A stretch of 64,000 nt of DNA from Opeltia flavorubescens (GCA_000442125.1 KE546983.1:186001-250000); one strand, 5' to 3'. Positions 49,213 to 63,765 are shown, counted from the stretch's first letter. The notes: generated from the sequence alone by a model not told the origin. A program made the numbers and translations.

Positions 49213-52200
49213 TTAAAATACCGGATAATAACGCTAATTTAGGTTTTATACTAGAGTTTATAGAGCAACTCCGCTTTATAATTCGATAAGAAGTTATAAA
49301 TATAATTAGATAAGGGCTACTAGGCCCGCTCGGACTACCAGAATCTAAAGGTCCTAGAGGATATAATATAAGGCTAGGAACTGGACAGTCTATACGATTT
49401 AAGGTTTCCGAGCTAGGATATTTATACCTAGATATACTAGATTCCTATAATATAGGTAATATTATTTCTATCTATAACGAAATAATTTTTTAAAATATTT
49501 ATACCTTTATAAATTAAATAAAAAATTATATCTATATTATTAGTAAATCTATTATAAAAAATAACCTATTTTTATATTTTTAAAGATATATTATAATATA
49601 GTATTTAAAAAAACTAGATAATATTAAAAGGAAAGCTTTTAAGATTCTACCGTTTTAAAATTTTATTAATAAATTTATTAAAAAGTTTAAGATATCCGCT
49701 TTTAAAGCTATAGGTAAACTATAATCGAAGAGCTATATAAAATAGGATATACGCGATATAAAAGACCTATACGGCTATATTTAAAATATCCTGTAGTTAT
49801 TTATTATAGCTAGAATTAGTAATTAATATATTTAACTAATTTAAGTATAATAATAAATAGATATAGAATTACACGCGTTTATTAGAATTTTAAAAAGCTT
49901 AACCTTAATATAAGATTTCGTAAAAGAACTCGAGGTATAATAAAATATATAGCTAGTATTATAAAATAGAAAGTAGGAATATCGATAGGATAATCGGTAA
50001 TAGGATAAATATTTTAATAATTAGAATACCGCCTTTAATAATCGTCGATTTTAGTAGCTAAAAAACTATAATAATTATTCCTTTTATAATTAAGGATATA
50101 GATAGAACGGATAAAATTATAAATAAGGCGAATAAAACTATAAATAGGGCGGTTAAAATTATAAATAAACGCTATACTACTTTAATAACCGTTTTATCTA
50201 GTAAATATAATAGCTTTTCTTTCCTATTTATCCTCCCTAATATTAAATACCTAGTATTTTCCTTTTTTAAATAGAATAAAAAACTAATATTTTAAATTCT
50301 TTATAATTATAAATTATAGTATCGTTAAATATAAATNGATTAGTAATTACGATTTTATTAGCAGCCCCCCTATAAATTAATAGTAGTAGAGGTGGATATA
50401 ATAATAGAGTATAAAATAACTATTAAGGAGATAGAAGTTTATAATTTAATAATAATAGTAGTAATTATCTATTATAATAACTTTTTTAGTCTATAGTATA
50501 GTTTATAGTTTAGCCTATCTATTTTATTATTTTTAATTTATAGGCCTAATTAATTCTATATCTAAACCTTTAAATATATTAAAATAAAAAATAATCTAAT
50601 TTATTTTATTAGAAAGTCTAGTAAAAAAATCCCTTTAATAGCTACTAAAACTAATCTATAAAGGAATCGAAGAAAATATTAGATAAAGAAAATATAAATA
50701 ATAGTAAAGATAATTTAAAAAATCTATATTTTATTTATTATAATTTCGTTTTTATACTATCGTATTATTAAATACCGTTTATTAGGACTTTTAACTATTT
50801 ATTTTATAACGAAAATTTTAGCTTAAATAATAATTTATATAAATATTTAAAAGTTTATTAAAAGAATATAATATAGATTAAAAAAAATATAGTATACTAT
50901 TATATAGTAGTTATAAAATAAATAATCGAATTCGATATTCCGTTAGTATTTAAAATTAGATTAATATTTTAAATTTAATATTACGTAACTTTTATTATAT
51001 ATTTTACTTTAAAAAGTTCTTCGGCGATTATTTACGCTAATTTAAACTATACTATATTATTTATTAATAGACGATTTCTAAAAATAAATTTACTAGAAAA
51101 ATAGATTAGAAATATAATTATTTTTATTAATATTCGAGGTATTAATATAGCTAAATACCTAATAAATAAATATATAGTTTTAGATATTTATATTAGCGGT
51201 ATAATTAATAAAATAATAGCAATTATTTATATCCGCCGCGAGGTATATATTATTAATAATTTTAAAGCTAATTTTTTTATAGAAGTAGATATATTAGTAC
51301 TAGAATATATAATATTTAACTTTAATATAGGTATATTATATATAAAAAGCTACTAAAATTTAATAACCCTAATTAAAGTAACCTTAAAAAATAATATTAG
51401 AGTTTATAAAATAGTATATAATAAGCGTAAAATATTCCTTTTATTAAAATTTATTACGAAAATTATAATTAAATTTAAAAATTTAAATTTTCTTTTAAAT
51501 TATAATTACTTTTTCGATCCGGAGGTAAAAGGGGTATATATTTATATAATCGACGTTAATAATCGATAAATTATAATTAAAAATTTATTATCTATTTTTA
51601 AAATATTAGAACGTTATATACTACTAGATAAGCTTATTAAATATAATATCGAGGGATATTTTTTTATAAATACAGAAGATTATATATTTATAAATAATAT
51701 TAATATTAAATTACTAGATAGTTTATATAAAGAATATAAATATATATTATCTAATAATATTACCGTTTATAAAAGCGACGAAGATATTATTAAAATATCC
51801 GAGCTTATTAATAAATTTAGAAGTATTTAGAAATTTAAAAAATTAATTATTAATATTCTAGAAAAGAATTAGATACGCGTTTTTTTAAATAGCGATTAAA
51901 ACTCTTTTATAATTTTAAAGCTCGTTTATAAAATATATTTTATAAGAATTAAAAACTATAAAGTAATTAATATAAAATTTAATAAATTATACAAATAGAA
52001 CTATATAGAATAGTTTAAACTAGTTATATTATTTAGATTTCCTATATTTATTATATAGCGTACCGTTTATAGTAGATCGGATAGGACGCCTATATAAAAA
52101 CTATATATAATAATTAATATTAGAGGTCTAAATAAAATTTTAATTATAGATTTATATCTAATTTTTTTATAAAATAACGTTATTAATATTATCCGAAGCT

Positions 52201-52253
52201 ATATAAATTTTAGTATTATAAATAGTTTAGAATTTTTCTAATAGTTTAGAATT

Positions 52254-52717
52254 AGACTAGTCAAATCGGGTCGGGTCGAGTCGGATCGAACCCGGGTCGA
52301 TACTAATTTTTAAGACCGAAACCCGACCCGAGTAAAAGTCGAATCGAACTTATATTATATTCGGCCGACCGATTATAACCCGACCCGACTAATTTTAGCG
52401 TAGAAATATTAAAAAAATTAATATTTAATTAAATTTAATAGTTATAAATTAATTTATAGTATTAAATATATATTAAATTATATAAATAATTTATTAAATA
52501 ATTAAAATATTAATATAAATANNATTTTTNTNTTTAANTTAGCGCCGTTTTAGTAGATTACTACTATATATAGTAAAAAACGCTAAAATCGGGTTAAACC
52601 CGGGTACCCGGGTTCGATCCGGAACCGCCCGAATCGGGTTATAAAAATCTATAACCCGACTCGGGTCGGTTCCGGTTCCTAATTTTATCTAGAATACCCG
52701 GCCGACTAACCAGTTTA
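52254..52717. mobile_element. GC-rich 464 bp insertion in element 3
   Basis: A 9-bp direct repeat TTTAGAATT brackets it (52,245-52,253 and 52,718-52,726). Its two outer parts are packed with CGGGT/ACCCG words in both orientations and its middle is AT-rich with several undetermined bases (around 52,522-52,539). The outer ends are imperfect inverted repeats (ACTAGTCAAATCGGGT against ACTGGTTAGTCGGCCGGGT). An 8-9 bp duplication would fit a hAT-like non-autonomous element, but I cannot prove the superfamily. Confidence 0.65.
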
Positions 52718-55679
52718 TTTAGAATTTAACCGCTAGATTACTATAAATTTACTATAATTAACTATAGAGAACTAGAATACTTTAATATAGTTTATATAGG
52801 GTATAAAAATTTCCCGTCGTATATTTAACGCGTAATAGACCGCTAGTTATAGAATTTTAGAAATTTCGTTAAAATATATATAGATAATATTATAGCTTTC
52901 TTCTATAGTTTTAACGAATATATTTTATATTTTAAATTTTTTTTTATTAAATTCTAGGAGCTAAATATTATATTAAATTCTAAAAAGATATTTTTGAATT
53001 ATCTATTTATTATTTTATTTAAATAAAAAGTTAACGGCTTTAGTTTATTAATTATAAAAAAAAAAATTAAAGTTTTAAATTAAATTAATTTTCTAAAGGA
53101 TTTATAGACCTTAAAGTATTATTTTAATTTTACTAGTTACTTATATAATAAAATTCTCTACTATTTATAAATAGTAGAACTACTTTTATATTTTAAAACG
53201 AAGTTATTAAAGGATTTTTTATCGAACGTTAAATAAAAACAAAAATATTATATTAAGACTATACTAATTAAAAAAAAGCTATTATATTTCGACTTTTTTA
53301 ATCTATTATAAGAATCCTTTAATAGTTTAAATTTTTTTAGCTATTTTAATCCGATTCGTTAGCTATATACTAATATAAATAGATTTAAGTAATATAGCTC
53401 TAGCGTTATAATCTATTATATTAAAGAGGAAAAGATCGATTTTTTTAAAAATAATATCTAGTTAATTATATTCCTTTCGAAGCTTTTATCTTTAGCTAAA
53501 TTACGCTACTAGCTAATAGAATTGGAAGTTATATATATAGTATAAATAGTATATAAAGTATATTATATAATTAAATTATTTAAATCGAAGACTATAATTT
53601 TTATAGACTATTTATCTAGTATTGTAATATTTCGTTAGATAACTTTTAGTTTATTTTTAGTAGATAAATTTAACTTTTATTTTATCTATATTTTATAATA
53701 TTTTTTATAATTTAATCTAGATATTCGATATTATTTAAAAAAATAAAATATTATTTTAAATATATTATTAAGACTTATAATAGTATTTATAATAGATTAT
53801 AGTAAAACTTTAAATAAANATATTTTAAACGAGGTATTCGCGTATTTTAATTATATTATAGAAATAACCTTTAATTTTAAATAAAAACTTAAGGACGAAT
53901 ATATAAAAGATAAAAAATAGAAGAAAATATTAAAAGTCCTAGATATAAAAAATAGCCTATCTAGTAGTATTAAATTCCGCTTTAACAACGGATTAATTTA
54001 TTATACCGACTATTAGAATAAAAAACGCCTTTACCTATTAAAGAAATTTAAAATAATAATTTTTAAACTCGTTTATAATAATTAGAATTACCTAGATTTT
54101 ATACGTTTCTACGCTTTAATAATAGATAATATATATATATAAAGTCTTATAAATAGGCTAAAGCTGTATCTAATCTACTATTATAAATATTAGAAGAATT
54201 AGATAATAAAATATAAGGATTTTAGTTTTTTAAACCCTATTATTAAACCTTCTATCCTATTTTATATAGTTATAGTTAATTTTATTTTAGTTCTATTATT
54301 ATATAATAGATTTAATAATATTATATCTATTATTTATAAATTTTCTAAGAAAATTATATTCCTACTAGGAAAATCCATCTATTCTGCTAAAAATTAGGCT
54401 TATATCCTACTAGATAAACTAGTAGATTAGAGTATTTTAATAGTATTTATTTCCGATCGAAACCGTAAATTCCTTTTTATATTCTAGAAAAGAATATTCG
54501 TTATTCTAGATACTAAATTTTTTATAAATATAGCCTATTATTTTTAAACGGACGGTTAATTCGAATATATAAATTAAACCGTTAAGATAATATTATACTA
54601 TATATTATCTAATAATTTTACAGCCGACTAGGTTTAGAAATTATTATAATTCCGCGCTATATTAAATAATTTATTTAATACTATAACGGGTAAATTGTTT
54701 AATAGAATTATCTATAGTTTTAAACTAAAAGATATACTTATAATATTAAATCTAGTTAAATTAAATAAAACTAGCGATAATCTTTTTATTAGATAGAAAG
54801 TTATTATAAAAAAAGCGAAGTAAATTATAAACTGGTTAAATATTATAACTAAGCGACTTTATAATAAAAAATATTATTTAATTATTTTTAATATTGGATT
54901 AAAAGTTTATCTAAAATTTTATAAAAAATATACTATTTTATTTATATTTAATAAAAAGTTTTTGAATTAGCGCTATAGACTATAAATAATATTTAAAAAA
55001 ATTGGAAACTTTATTTATAAGCTTGATTTTTTATAAAATTAAAAGATATATTATATAATATCGGTTGTATAATTTAAATCTATATTAAGTACTTTTAATT
55101 TATTCGAGCGACTAGTACCTAATTATCTACCGCTAGTAAAGGAATTTAATAATAAATAGTATAATTATAAAATTAAAAAGTTTATTAGAAAATAGTAGTA
55201 TAAATATAATAAAGGAAAATTAATTACGGAATACTTTATTTAATGGAAAGAATACGGTTTAATATTCAATAAATAGTATAGGAAAGATCTTCTGGAAAAT
55301 AGTAGTAAGGAAATCGATAATTATAAAAGAAAATATAGTATATTATTAGTATATTATATCCCGTAGAATTAATTTAAGGATTATAATAAATTAAAGTAAA
55401 AATAAAAACGTTTATATAAAGTTTAACTAATATTAATAAATTTATATTAAAAATTTTTTATTATAGTATATTCTTTTACTTTTATTTTAAAATAATATAT
55501 TATATTTCTATTTTTTTTTTAATTTAAATTATTTACGGATAATTTTACTAAAATATAACTCGTATATATTAGCGCTAGCGTATTTAGCCGTAATTTTATT
55601 TATTTTATATTTTATATATTATATTATATTAATATATAAACTTTACTTTAATAAAAGAGCCCTCCGCGCAAAAACCTAT

Positions 55680-57410
55680 AACGCTAGCGCTAGAACGCCT
55701 TATTAAACTGCCCTGGTCTTTATTTAAACCAGCGAATAAATTATTTAAAGATATTAATTAAAGCGGTATCTAGTTAGTTAAATATATAAACTAAAGCCGA
55801 ATAATCCTTTATACTACCTAGAACGCTATTTATTACTTTTTATTAGATATTTATTATAGTAACGTTAATTTTTTATAGACTGATTATATAAACGAACTAC
55901 TATTTAATTTTACGTTAAATATATAATAAAAATATAGTTTTAAATTTAAAAAATTATATAAAGCGTAAAAATTAATAAAATTTAAAAAAAATATAATTCT
56001 TATCTTCGGTAGAAAAAATAATAAAGTTTTTTTCTAGAATTTTTATTTATTAAAATACTATTAATACGAGTAGCTAAATTTATATTTTTAATTTTTCGAC
56101 GAATATCTACTAAATTATTTATCGGATAATTGCTTTAAATTTTTTAATTAAATAAAAATATACTACGAATATTATATAAATATTTATAATAAATTCTTCT
56201 ATTTATTTTATAACGGACGACTTAACAAATTATATAGAAAATCTTTCGATTTAATTTTAATATTCTAGAAGAACTTTATATAATCGGATATATTGTCTAG
56301 ACTATTATATATACTTTAAATTATATACGATTATTAAAACGTCGAATAGAATATAATAAACGGCTTTCTAAATAATTATATTGCTATTTTTACCGAATTT
56401 AATATTTAATTAATAAAATAAGCTAGTTTATTTAACCGGGCCGTAGTAATTAACTAGATACGATAATTATTTAATAAATTTAATCCGTTTATATTAGCGT
56501 TAAACGAATATAATATTCTATATTTATTATACTTCGAATTTAAATTCTTTATAGTTTAAAATTTTATTATAAATTTTTTAAAAATTTTTAAAAAGTTTTT
56601 TATAATAGTTTATAATAGCGATTATAGAATATTATTAAATTTTAATATAATTAACGTAATAGAATTACTTTAATTTTATTTACTGTATAATTTATATATA
56701 AAGGATAAATATAATAAATTAAAAATTTTTTTTAAAGCTATACTATATTAAAAAAATTTCGGAAAGTTATATATTTAATGTCTAGAAGAAAAAGATAAAA
56801 ACTCGGTTATAATATATAACCGAGATAAAATTAGTAAAAGTAACCTTATAATATAGCCGGACTATAACTACTAGCTATCTAATATAATTATAGCCGAAGT
56901 TCTCGAATTAGATCTAGTAATATAAAATATTAATAAATACTAGCCGGAGATATTTATAAAAGAGAATATATAATTAAATAAACTAAATATAAATTAAACG
57001 GCTTTTATTAATAATACGCGTCCGGTTTATCTAGACGGAAAAATCTATACTATTTACCGCTATATATACCTTCTATATAGCGATAAAAAAGCTAATAAAT
57101 TATAGTCGGCTTAGCCGGATACTAGAGTTTAGAATATATATATAGACCCTATAGCTACTAAGTTACCTAATCTATATAATAAGAAATTTAAACTAGGAGG
57201 GTACGTTATATTTATAGATAATAGGGTATTTCTAGTAATAAAACTAGTTTTATTACCGCTAATATTCGAACGTTTTTTAAAAATATTAAAGTAGATTAAA
57301 AAGTTTAGATAAATAGTATATACTTTAGAAAATAAACGATAATTAGAGCTAAAACTAAAGCTGCCTTTATTAAAGCCCTCGGTAATAAGTTAAAAGCGAT
57401 TAATAGTTAA
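55680..57410 (+). other. Coding-textured fossil region between pol and 3' LTR of element 3
   Basis: After the chromodomain and a short AT-only stretch, about 1.7 kb on the plus strand keeps codon texture in one frame (many CGA, GAA, CTA and GGA codons, few frame shifts). I recognise no gag, pol or known accessory domain in it. By position it is a third reading frame of the element, where some gypsy elements hold an extra gene. It could equally be host sequence carried by the element. It is broken at several tens of places. Confidence 0.45.
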
Positions 57411-57544
57411 TTTTAATAATAATAAAAAAAAAAAAATTATAATAATAAAAATTTAAAATAGGTTATAAAAGTAACGGAATAAATAATAGCGTAATTATAA
57501 CGGGAATTATAAAAAAAGTATATATAATTTAAATAAATAAAAAA

Positions 57545-57960
57545 TAAAAAAGATTAAAAAGATAAAAAAAAATATAATAATTAAAAAAATAAAAAAGGTT
57601 AAAAAAATAAAGAAAATTAATAAAATAAAAATAATTAAAAAAATAAAAAAAATTAAAAAAATAAAAGAAATTAAAAGAATAATAAAAATTAAAATATTAA
57701 AAAATATTAAAAGGATAAAAAATATTAAAAAAATAAAGAAAATTAAAAGTATAAAAGTAGCTAAAAAGATAAAAATAACTGATAAAACGAAAAAGATTAA
57801 AAAAATAAAGATAGTTCAAAAAATAAAGGTAATAAAAAAAATAAAGGAAGTTAAAAAAATAAAAAAAATTAAAAAAACAAAAATAATTAAAAGAATAAAG
57901 ATAATAAAAAGGATAAAAAAGGTTAAAAAAATAAAGGACGTTAAAAAGATAAAAATTTAA
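57545..57960 (+). repeat. Lysine-rich 18-bp-period tandem repeat in element 3
   Basis: About 0.4 kb of almost pure A with regularly placed T and G. It reads in one frame as a six-codon repeat of the form VKKIKE/IKKIKK. Since RIP turns G to A, the ancestral unit was probably richer in G (Gly, Glu or Arg codons). It lies just downstream of the unidentified coding-textured region. Confidence 0.55.
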
Positions 57961-58617
57961 AAAAATCCCGTTTATTTAAACTATTTAAACTAATTTCTCG
58001 TTTATAGCTTTTAGAGTATTAATTTATTTAAAAGAATACCTAAATATAAATACTTATTTAATAAGTAATAGATTTTAATTTTAAATTTAAATAAATAAAT
58101 ACAATTATTAAAAAAAAGGATAAAATAATTAAAAAATATTTTAGAATAATTATAAAGTTTAAAACCGATAATAATAATTTTTTAAAATAATTATAGTTAT
58201 TACTATTTATTATTAGCGACGTTTATAATATAATTAAAGATTTTATATTAATAATAAACGATTAAATTCTATAAATAGATTTAGGATAAATTAACCTCGT
58301 TATAAAAATAATATAAATTTTAGAAACGATTAAAAATAAGCGTAATATTACTTTATACTATATATATAACTACCCTAATCTTACCGCTATTATATTCCCG
58401 TAATTACTAGAACTAGATAAATTACTGGAACCGGACGGATTACCGGACGGGAAGTAAATTATATAGAGGATATTTTATCTAATAGGAATACGCGGTAATA
58501 TTTTATTTAATATAGTATATAGTTAATATATAGAGGATATCTAGTAGAATATATACTATTATATATTATAGAAAAAATACCGAGAACGGTATTAATTTTT
58601 TTTTTTAAAAAGATATT

Positions 58618-58810
58618 TATTATATTTTACGTAGTATATTATATATAATAGCCTAGACCTATTATAGTTAACTTTATATATATATAAAATATACGGTAAG
58701 TAGATAAATTAATCAAGCTTAATATATATATACTATATATTATATATTTTCATTAGGGTATATAGTACTCTATTAGACTATTTGGCTACCTATATATTAT
58801 TACTATAATA
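58618..58810 (+). repeat. Element 3 3' LTR
   Basis: 193 bp, same length and ends as the 5' LTR; followed by ATTAT. Confidence 0.85.
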
Positions 58811-58895
58811 ATTATAAAATAATTGATAATATATATATATATATAGAAATTAATAGTAATATATTTTATATAAATTGCTTTTAATTATTATTATT

Positions 58896-59099
58896 TATTA
58901 TAAAATAAAATTAAAATAATAATATTATATTAAAAATTAGAAATTATTTATTTATAAAATCTATAATTAAATAAATATAGATATTAAAAAGCGCTAAATT
59001 TAATTAAATAAATATATTTTAAAAGAATTTTTGAAATTATAATAGCTATTTAATTTTATTTATTTATTAATTGTTTATTTATATAATATAGCTATAATA
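58896..59099 (-). repeat. Element 2 5' LTR
   Basis: About 204 bp, matching element 1's LTR. It retains short islands such as AAAGCGCTAAATTTAATTA. Confidence 0.72.
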
Positions 59100-62000
59100 G
59101 ATTATAAAATATTATTTATAAATTTTTTCTATTTATATTTTTCTATAATTATTTTTTTATTATAAAAATTTTATTTTTTATTTTTTATAATAATAAAATT
59201 TTAATTTTATTATTATTAATTTTTAAATATATTTTTTTTTTAATAAATTATTCTAAAAAAATTTTTATTGCTATTAATTAATTTTAAAAAATTTAAAATA
59301 AAATTTTAAATAGAATTTATAAAATTTAAATATAATATTAAAAATTATTTTTAATAAAAAAATATTATTAATATTAATTTATTATTTATTAAATTAAAAA
59401 TTATTAATTTTAATAATATCGATTATAATTATATTATTTATTTTAAAATTATTTTTTTTAATATAATTTATATTTATATTTTATATTATAATATAATTTA
59501 TTTTAATAAAATTAATTTTTCTATATAATAAATAAAATATAATTAATTTTAATATTATTTAATTTAATAAAACTAATTATAGTAAAATTTAGATTTGTAT
59601 AATTAATAATAATTTTATTAAAATTTATTTATTATTTATAATATATTTATTAATAATTAAAATAATATTTTAAATAAATTTAAAAAAATATCCCGCGTAA
59701 ACTTTTATAAAATTCGATTCGATATATTTTAAATAAAAACTATTAGTATTAAAAATATTTAAAATATAAAATAAAATTTAAATTAAAAATTTTACTATTA
59801 ATATTAAATTTTTTTATAATCGCTAATAAAATTTTAAAAAAATGTATTTTTAATATAATTATTATATTTAAAATATATAAATTTTTTTATAAAAAATTTT
59901 AAAATAATATAAATTTTTAATTTATTTTTTATATATTAAAAAATAATTATTTTATAAATTTAATATATATATTAATTTAAAATAGCTATAATTTATATAA
60001 TTTATTATTTAAATTATTAATAAAATAAAATAATTAAAATTAATATTTATTATAAATATAAAAATTGTAATTTTTAAATATATTAATAGTTTTTAATATT
60101 TCGAATTTAAAAATTATATTAATTTATATCGAAAAATTAAATAATTATATTATAATAATTATATTTAATTAATTATAATATAATAATTATAAATATTATT
60201 AAATTTTTTTTAATTTATATAATTATTATTTTTCTTTAATAATAAAATTCGCTAATATAATTTTTTTATAAAAAAAATTTTTAATTTATTTAAAAGAAAA
60301 AAAATTTACAATTTAATATTAATATTATAATATAATTTTATAAAATTCAAAAATATAAAAAATTAATTAAATTATTAATTAATATATAGAAAAATAAATT
60401 TATTATAAATATACTATTATTAATAATTTTATTTATTTTTTTTATCAAAAAAAATAATTCTATTTAAAAAACTAATTATTTAAATATATAAATCTAAAAA
60501 TTATTAATAATAAATAATTTTTAATATAAAAATTTTAAAAAATCTAAAAATATTAAATAAATAAATAATTAAAATATATTTAAATTAAAAAAATAAAAAA
60601 TAAAAAATATATATTAATAACTTTAATTAAATAAAAATATTTAAAATATTTAATAAAAATATTTAAAAAAAAACTTTAAATTATATAAAAATAAAATATT
60701 TTTAAAATAAATAATATAAAATAAATTATAATATAATTAATAAATAAAAAAAATTTAAAAAAATAAATTATATATAAATATAAAATATATAAATTTATTA
60801 ATATAATTAATAATATTTATAATATTTTAAAAGATATATTTTAAATTATAATATTAAATAATAATTTTAAATTTTTTAGCAAATTATTTTAATTTTTAAA
60901 TTTATTTTAATAATTTACTATTCGAAAAATATATAGAAAAAATTTATTAATATAATATAATTAAAAAAAAATTCTTAAATAAAAAAATTATATTTATTTA
61001 TAGTAATTTTTAAAATTATAAAAAGAAATATATATATATATATTTAAAAAATAAATATAATATTAGAATAAAATAAAATAAATAAATAAAAACTAAAAAA
61101 TAAAGATTGATATGAAAAAATAAACTTTTTAATAATTATAAATATATAATAAAACTATATTAATCTAATAATATATATAAAAATAATTTATAAGATAAAA
61201 TTTTATTATATTAAAATTAAAAATAAAATAATAATAAAAATAATAATTAATTTAAAGTTTAAACTATTATTTATATTAAAAAAAATATAAAAATACAAAT
61301 AATTAATAATTTATAAAGTATTTAAAATAATTATTTTAATTTTATATTTATATATAATATTTATTTATAATATAATAAAAAAATTTTAAAATAAATAAAA
61401 TATAATAATAAAAAATAAATAAAAAAAAATATATATATATAAAATTTTAATTTATAATAAAAAATAAAATAAATATAAATATTAAATAATATAACTTTTA
61501 ATAAAAAAATTTTTAAAATTAAAATTATATTATTATTAATAAATAGAATTTTAATTTTAATATTTTTTTTATTTAAATAAATTTATAAAAATATATATTA
61601 TTTAAATATTAAATTTTTTATTATAATATTATAAATTTTTTAATTTATTAATATAAAAAAACTAATTAAAATAAAAATTAATTTTATTATTTTATATAAA
61701 TATATTTGAAAATATTATAATAATTAATATATTTAAAAAATAAAATTAGAATTATAATTAAAAAAATAATTAATTATTATAAAATAAAAAATTAATAAAT
61801 TTTGAATAGTTTATATATTAATTAAAAATAATAAAAATATTTATAATTCGAATCAAATAAAAATAGAATAATAAAATCAAAAATTTTTAAAATTTTTTTT
61901 ATAAAATAATTTTTTATTTAATTTTTATTTTTATAATATTTTTTCTATTTATTATTATTTTAAATAATTTTTAATAAAAAATATAATTTTTAATATTAAT

Positions 62001-62907
62001 TTTAAAACTATCTTTTTTTATTTAATATTAAATTTTTTTTATTCGAATTTATAAAAATAATAATAAATAAATTAAAATAATTTAGAAATTATTATTAAAT
62101 ATAAATTATCTTTGTTCTATTTTTAAATTATAATATTTTAATCTATTAATTAATTTTCTTTTTAAATTAAATTATAATATTAAAAATAAAAATTTTATAA
62201 AATTAAAATATTAATAATTATAGTATTTTAAATTAATAAATTTTTATTAAAAATTTATTTTTTTGAAAACTAATTAAATAGAAATAATATTCAATAAATA
62301 AAAATTATTATTATATATAAATTTTTTATTTTATTTAAAAATTTAAATTTTTATTTTAATTAAAATTAATTATTATATATTTCTTTAATTATATTTATAA
62401 ATTTTTTATTTTTAATACAATTTATAGTAATTTTTTTGGTTTAATAGTTTAATATTATATATATTTTAATAAAAATAATATATTAGTTATTTATATTTAA
62501 TAAATATTAATAAAAAAATAAAAATTAAAATATATAATATTAAAAAAATTAAATAATATATTAGTTTCTATTATAAGTATATAAATAACTATTATAAATA
62601 AATTAATAATATTTATAAATTAGCTATAAAAATAATTTAAAAGAACTATTATTATTAAAAATAAAAATAAACGATTTTAAAATAATATTTTCTATAGTTC
62701 TATTTATATCTATAGCGTTAATATTAAAAATATTTATATAATATATACTAATAATATTAAATCAAAAAATAATAATCGAAAAATAAAAATAATATATTTT
62801 ATTATATATTATTTTTTTTTTTAAATAATTATAAAATAATTTTATTTAAAAATTTTAAAATATAAAATTATTATATTTAAATTAATTTTAAATTGTAAAT
62901 TATTTAA
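59100..62907. other. Extreme AT-rich DNA, unidentified
   Basis: 3.8 kb with hardly any G or C. I find no LTR, open frame or repeat pair that I can support. It is probably the continuation of the older sequence that elements 1 and 2 inserted into. Confidence 0.5.
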
Positions 62908-63582
62908 TTTTTTTATAGTAAAATTAAAAAAAAAGTTCAGTTTATATAAAAATTTAATTTCTATTTATTTATTTATTAGCTGTAAATTATATTTTAAAAA
63001 TAAAAAATATTAAAATCCAGTTAGATTTTATAATTAATATAATTTCTATAATTTTTTATAAAATAGTTTATAAATTAATTTAATTTAAAACGTTTAATAA
63101 ATATATTTTAACGGTATAAAATTTTTAAAATTTAAATAAAAACTAATAGCGCTACTAGCTATAAAAGATTTATACTATCGATCTTTATTATATATTTACT
63201 AGAAAAGCTTATAGAATTAAAAAGTCTAATAGAACTAAAAAGTTTAATAGAGTTAGAAAATCTAATAAAGCTAAAAAATCTAATTGGGTTAAAAAAATAA
63301 AAAATATATTTTTTAAAAAATTATTTAAAAAGGAATAATTAATTTATTTAATTTTTTATTTATTAATTATATTTTTCTTTTATTTAATAGGAACTATTAA
63401 ATATAAAAAATATTATAATTTAATTAAAATACTAAATAAATTAATTATTTCGAATTATATAATTTTTAAAATTTTTAAAATTAAAAATATTAATTAAAAT
63501 ATTAAAAATACTAGATATAATTATTATTAATTCAAATTTTTTAAAAAATTTTTTGAAAAAATTTCGAGCTCTTTTATTATTA
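62908..63582. repeat. ~675 bp dispersed repeat, copy 2
   Basis: Matches 43,252-43,925 in the same orientation, including the five ~18-bp units (63,207-63,299) and the shared end TTTCGAGCTCTTTTATT. It lies outside element 2. Confidence 0.65.
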
Positions 63583-63765
63583 TATATTAGATTTTAAATA
63601 TAAAAAAAAATTAAAATTAAAAATATTATAAAAAAAACTCGATTTTATTTTATTTTTAAATATTAAATTCGAATTTATTATAATAATAAAATTATTAAAG
63701 CTATAATTTTTTAAATAATTTTTAAAAAAAATATTATTTTTTAAAAGGTTCTCTATAGATATATA

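Larger units (their letters stand above)
47512..58810 (+). mobile_element. Element 3: long chromodomain-bearing Ty3/gypsy fossil
   Basis: An 11,299 bp element with 193-bp LTRs at both ends and a perfect 5-bp duplication ATTAT (47,507-47,511 and 58,811-58,815), inserted in element 2. In order on the plus strand it carries: a gag-like region with in-frame tandem repeats (to about 49.3 kb), a reverse-transcriptase trace (YIDDI near 52,880), an RNase H trace (TELEV near 53,515), an integrase trace near 54.5 kb and a chromodomain-like stretch near 55,225-55,300 (EYF..WKEYG). After these come a further ~1.7 kb of coding-textured sequence and a lysine-rich repeat before the 3' LTR. A GC-rich element sits in its pol region. 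It is broken, with several tens of changes, but is the best preserved of the five, so probably among the youngest. Confidence 0.85.
24753..59099 (-). mobile_element. Element 2: gypsy fossil, same family as element 1, split by nested insertions
   Basis: Its two LTRs (24,753-24,957 and 58,896-59,099) match element 1's LTRs over their length. The sequence outside the insertions aligns in order with element 1: 32,923-34,611 matches about 17.44-19.13 kb, 42,302-43,251 continues from there to about 20.1 kb, and 43,926-47,511 continues to about 24.1 kb. The flanks read AATTA and GATTA, a 5-bp duplication differing by one transition. Four insertions interrupt it: copies A and B, the ~675 bp repeat and element 3. 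Its own sequence adds up to about 6.7 kb. It is very heavily mutated, more than element 1, and is among the oldest insertions in the window. Confidence 0.8.

Noticed and set aside
52254-52717. Telomere-like or subtelomeric repeat, because of the CGGGT words.
   Set aside because: Words are irregular, in both orientations, and bounded by a target-site duplication; not a tandem array.
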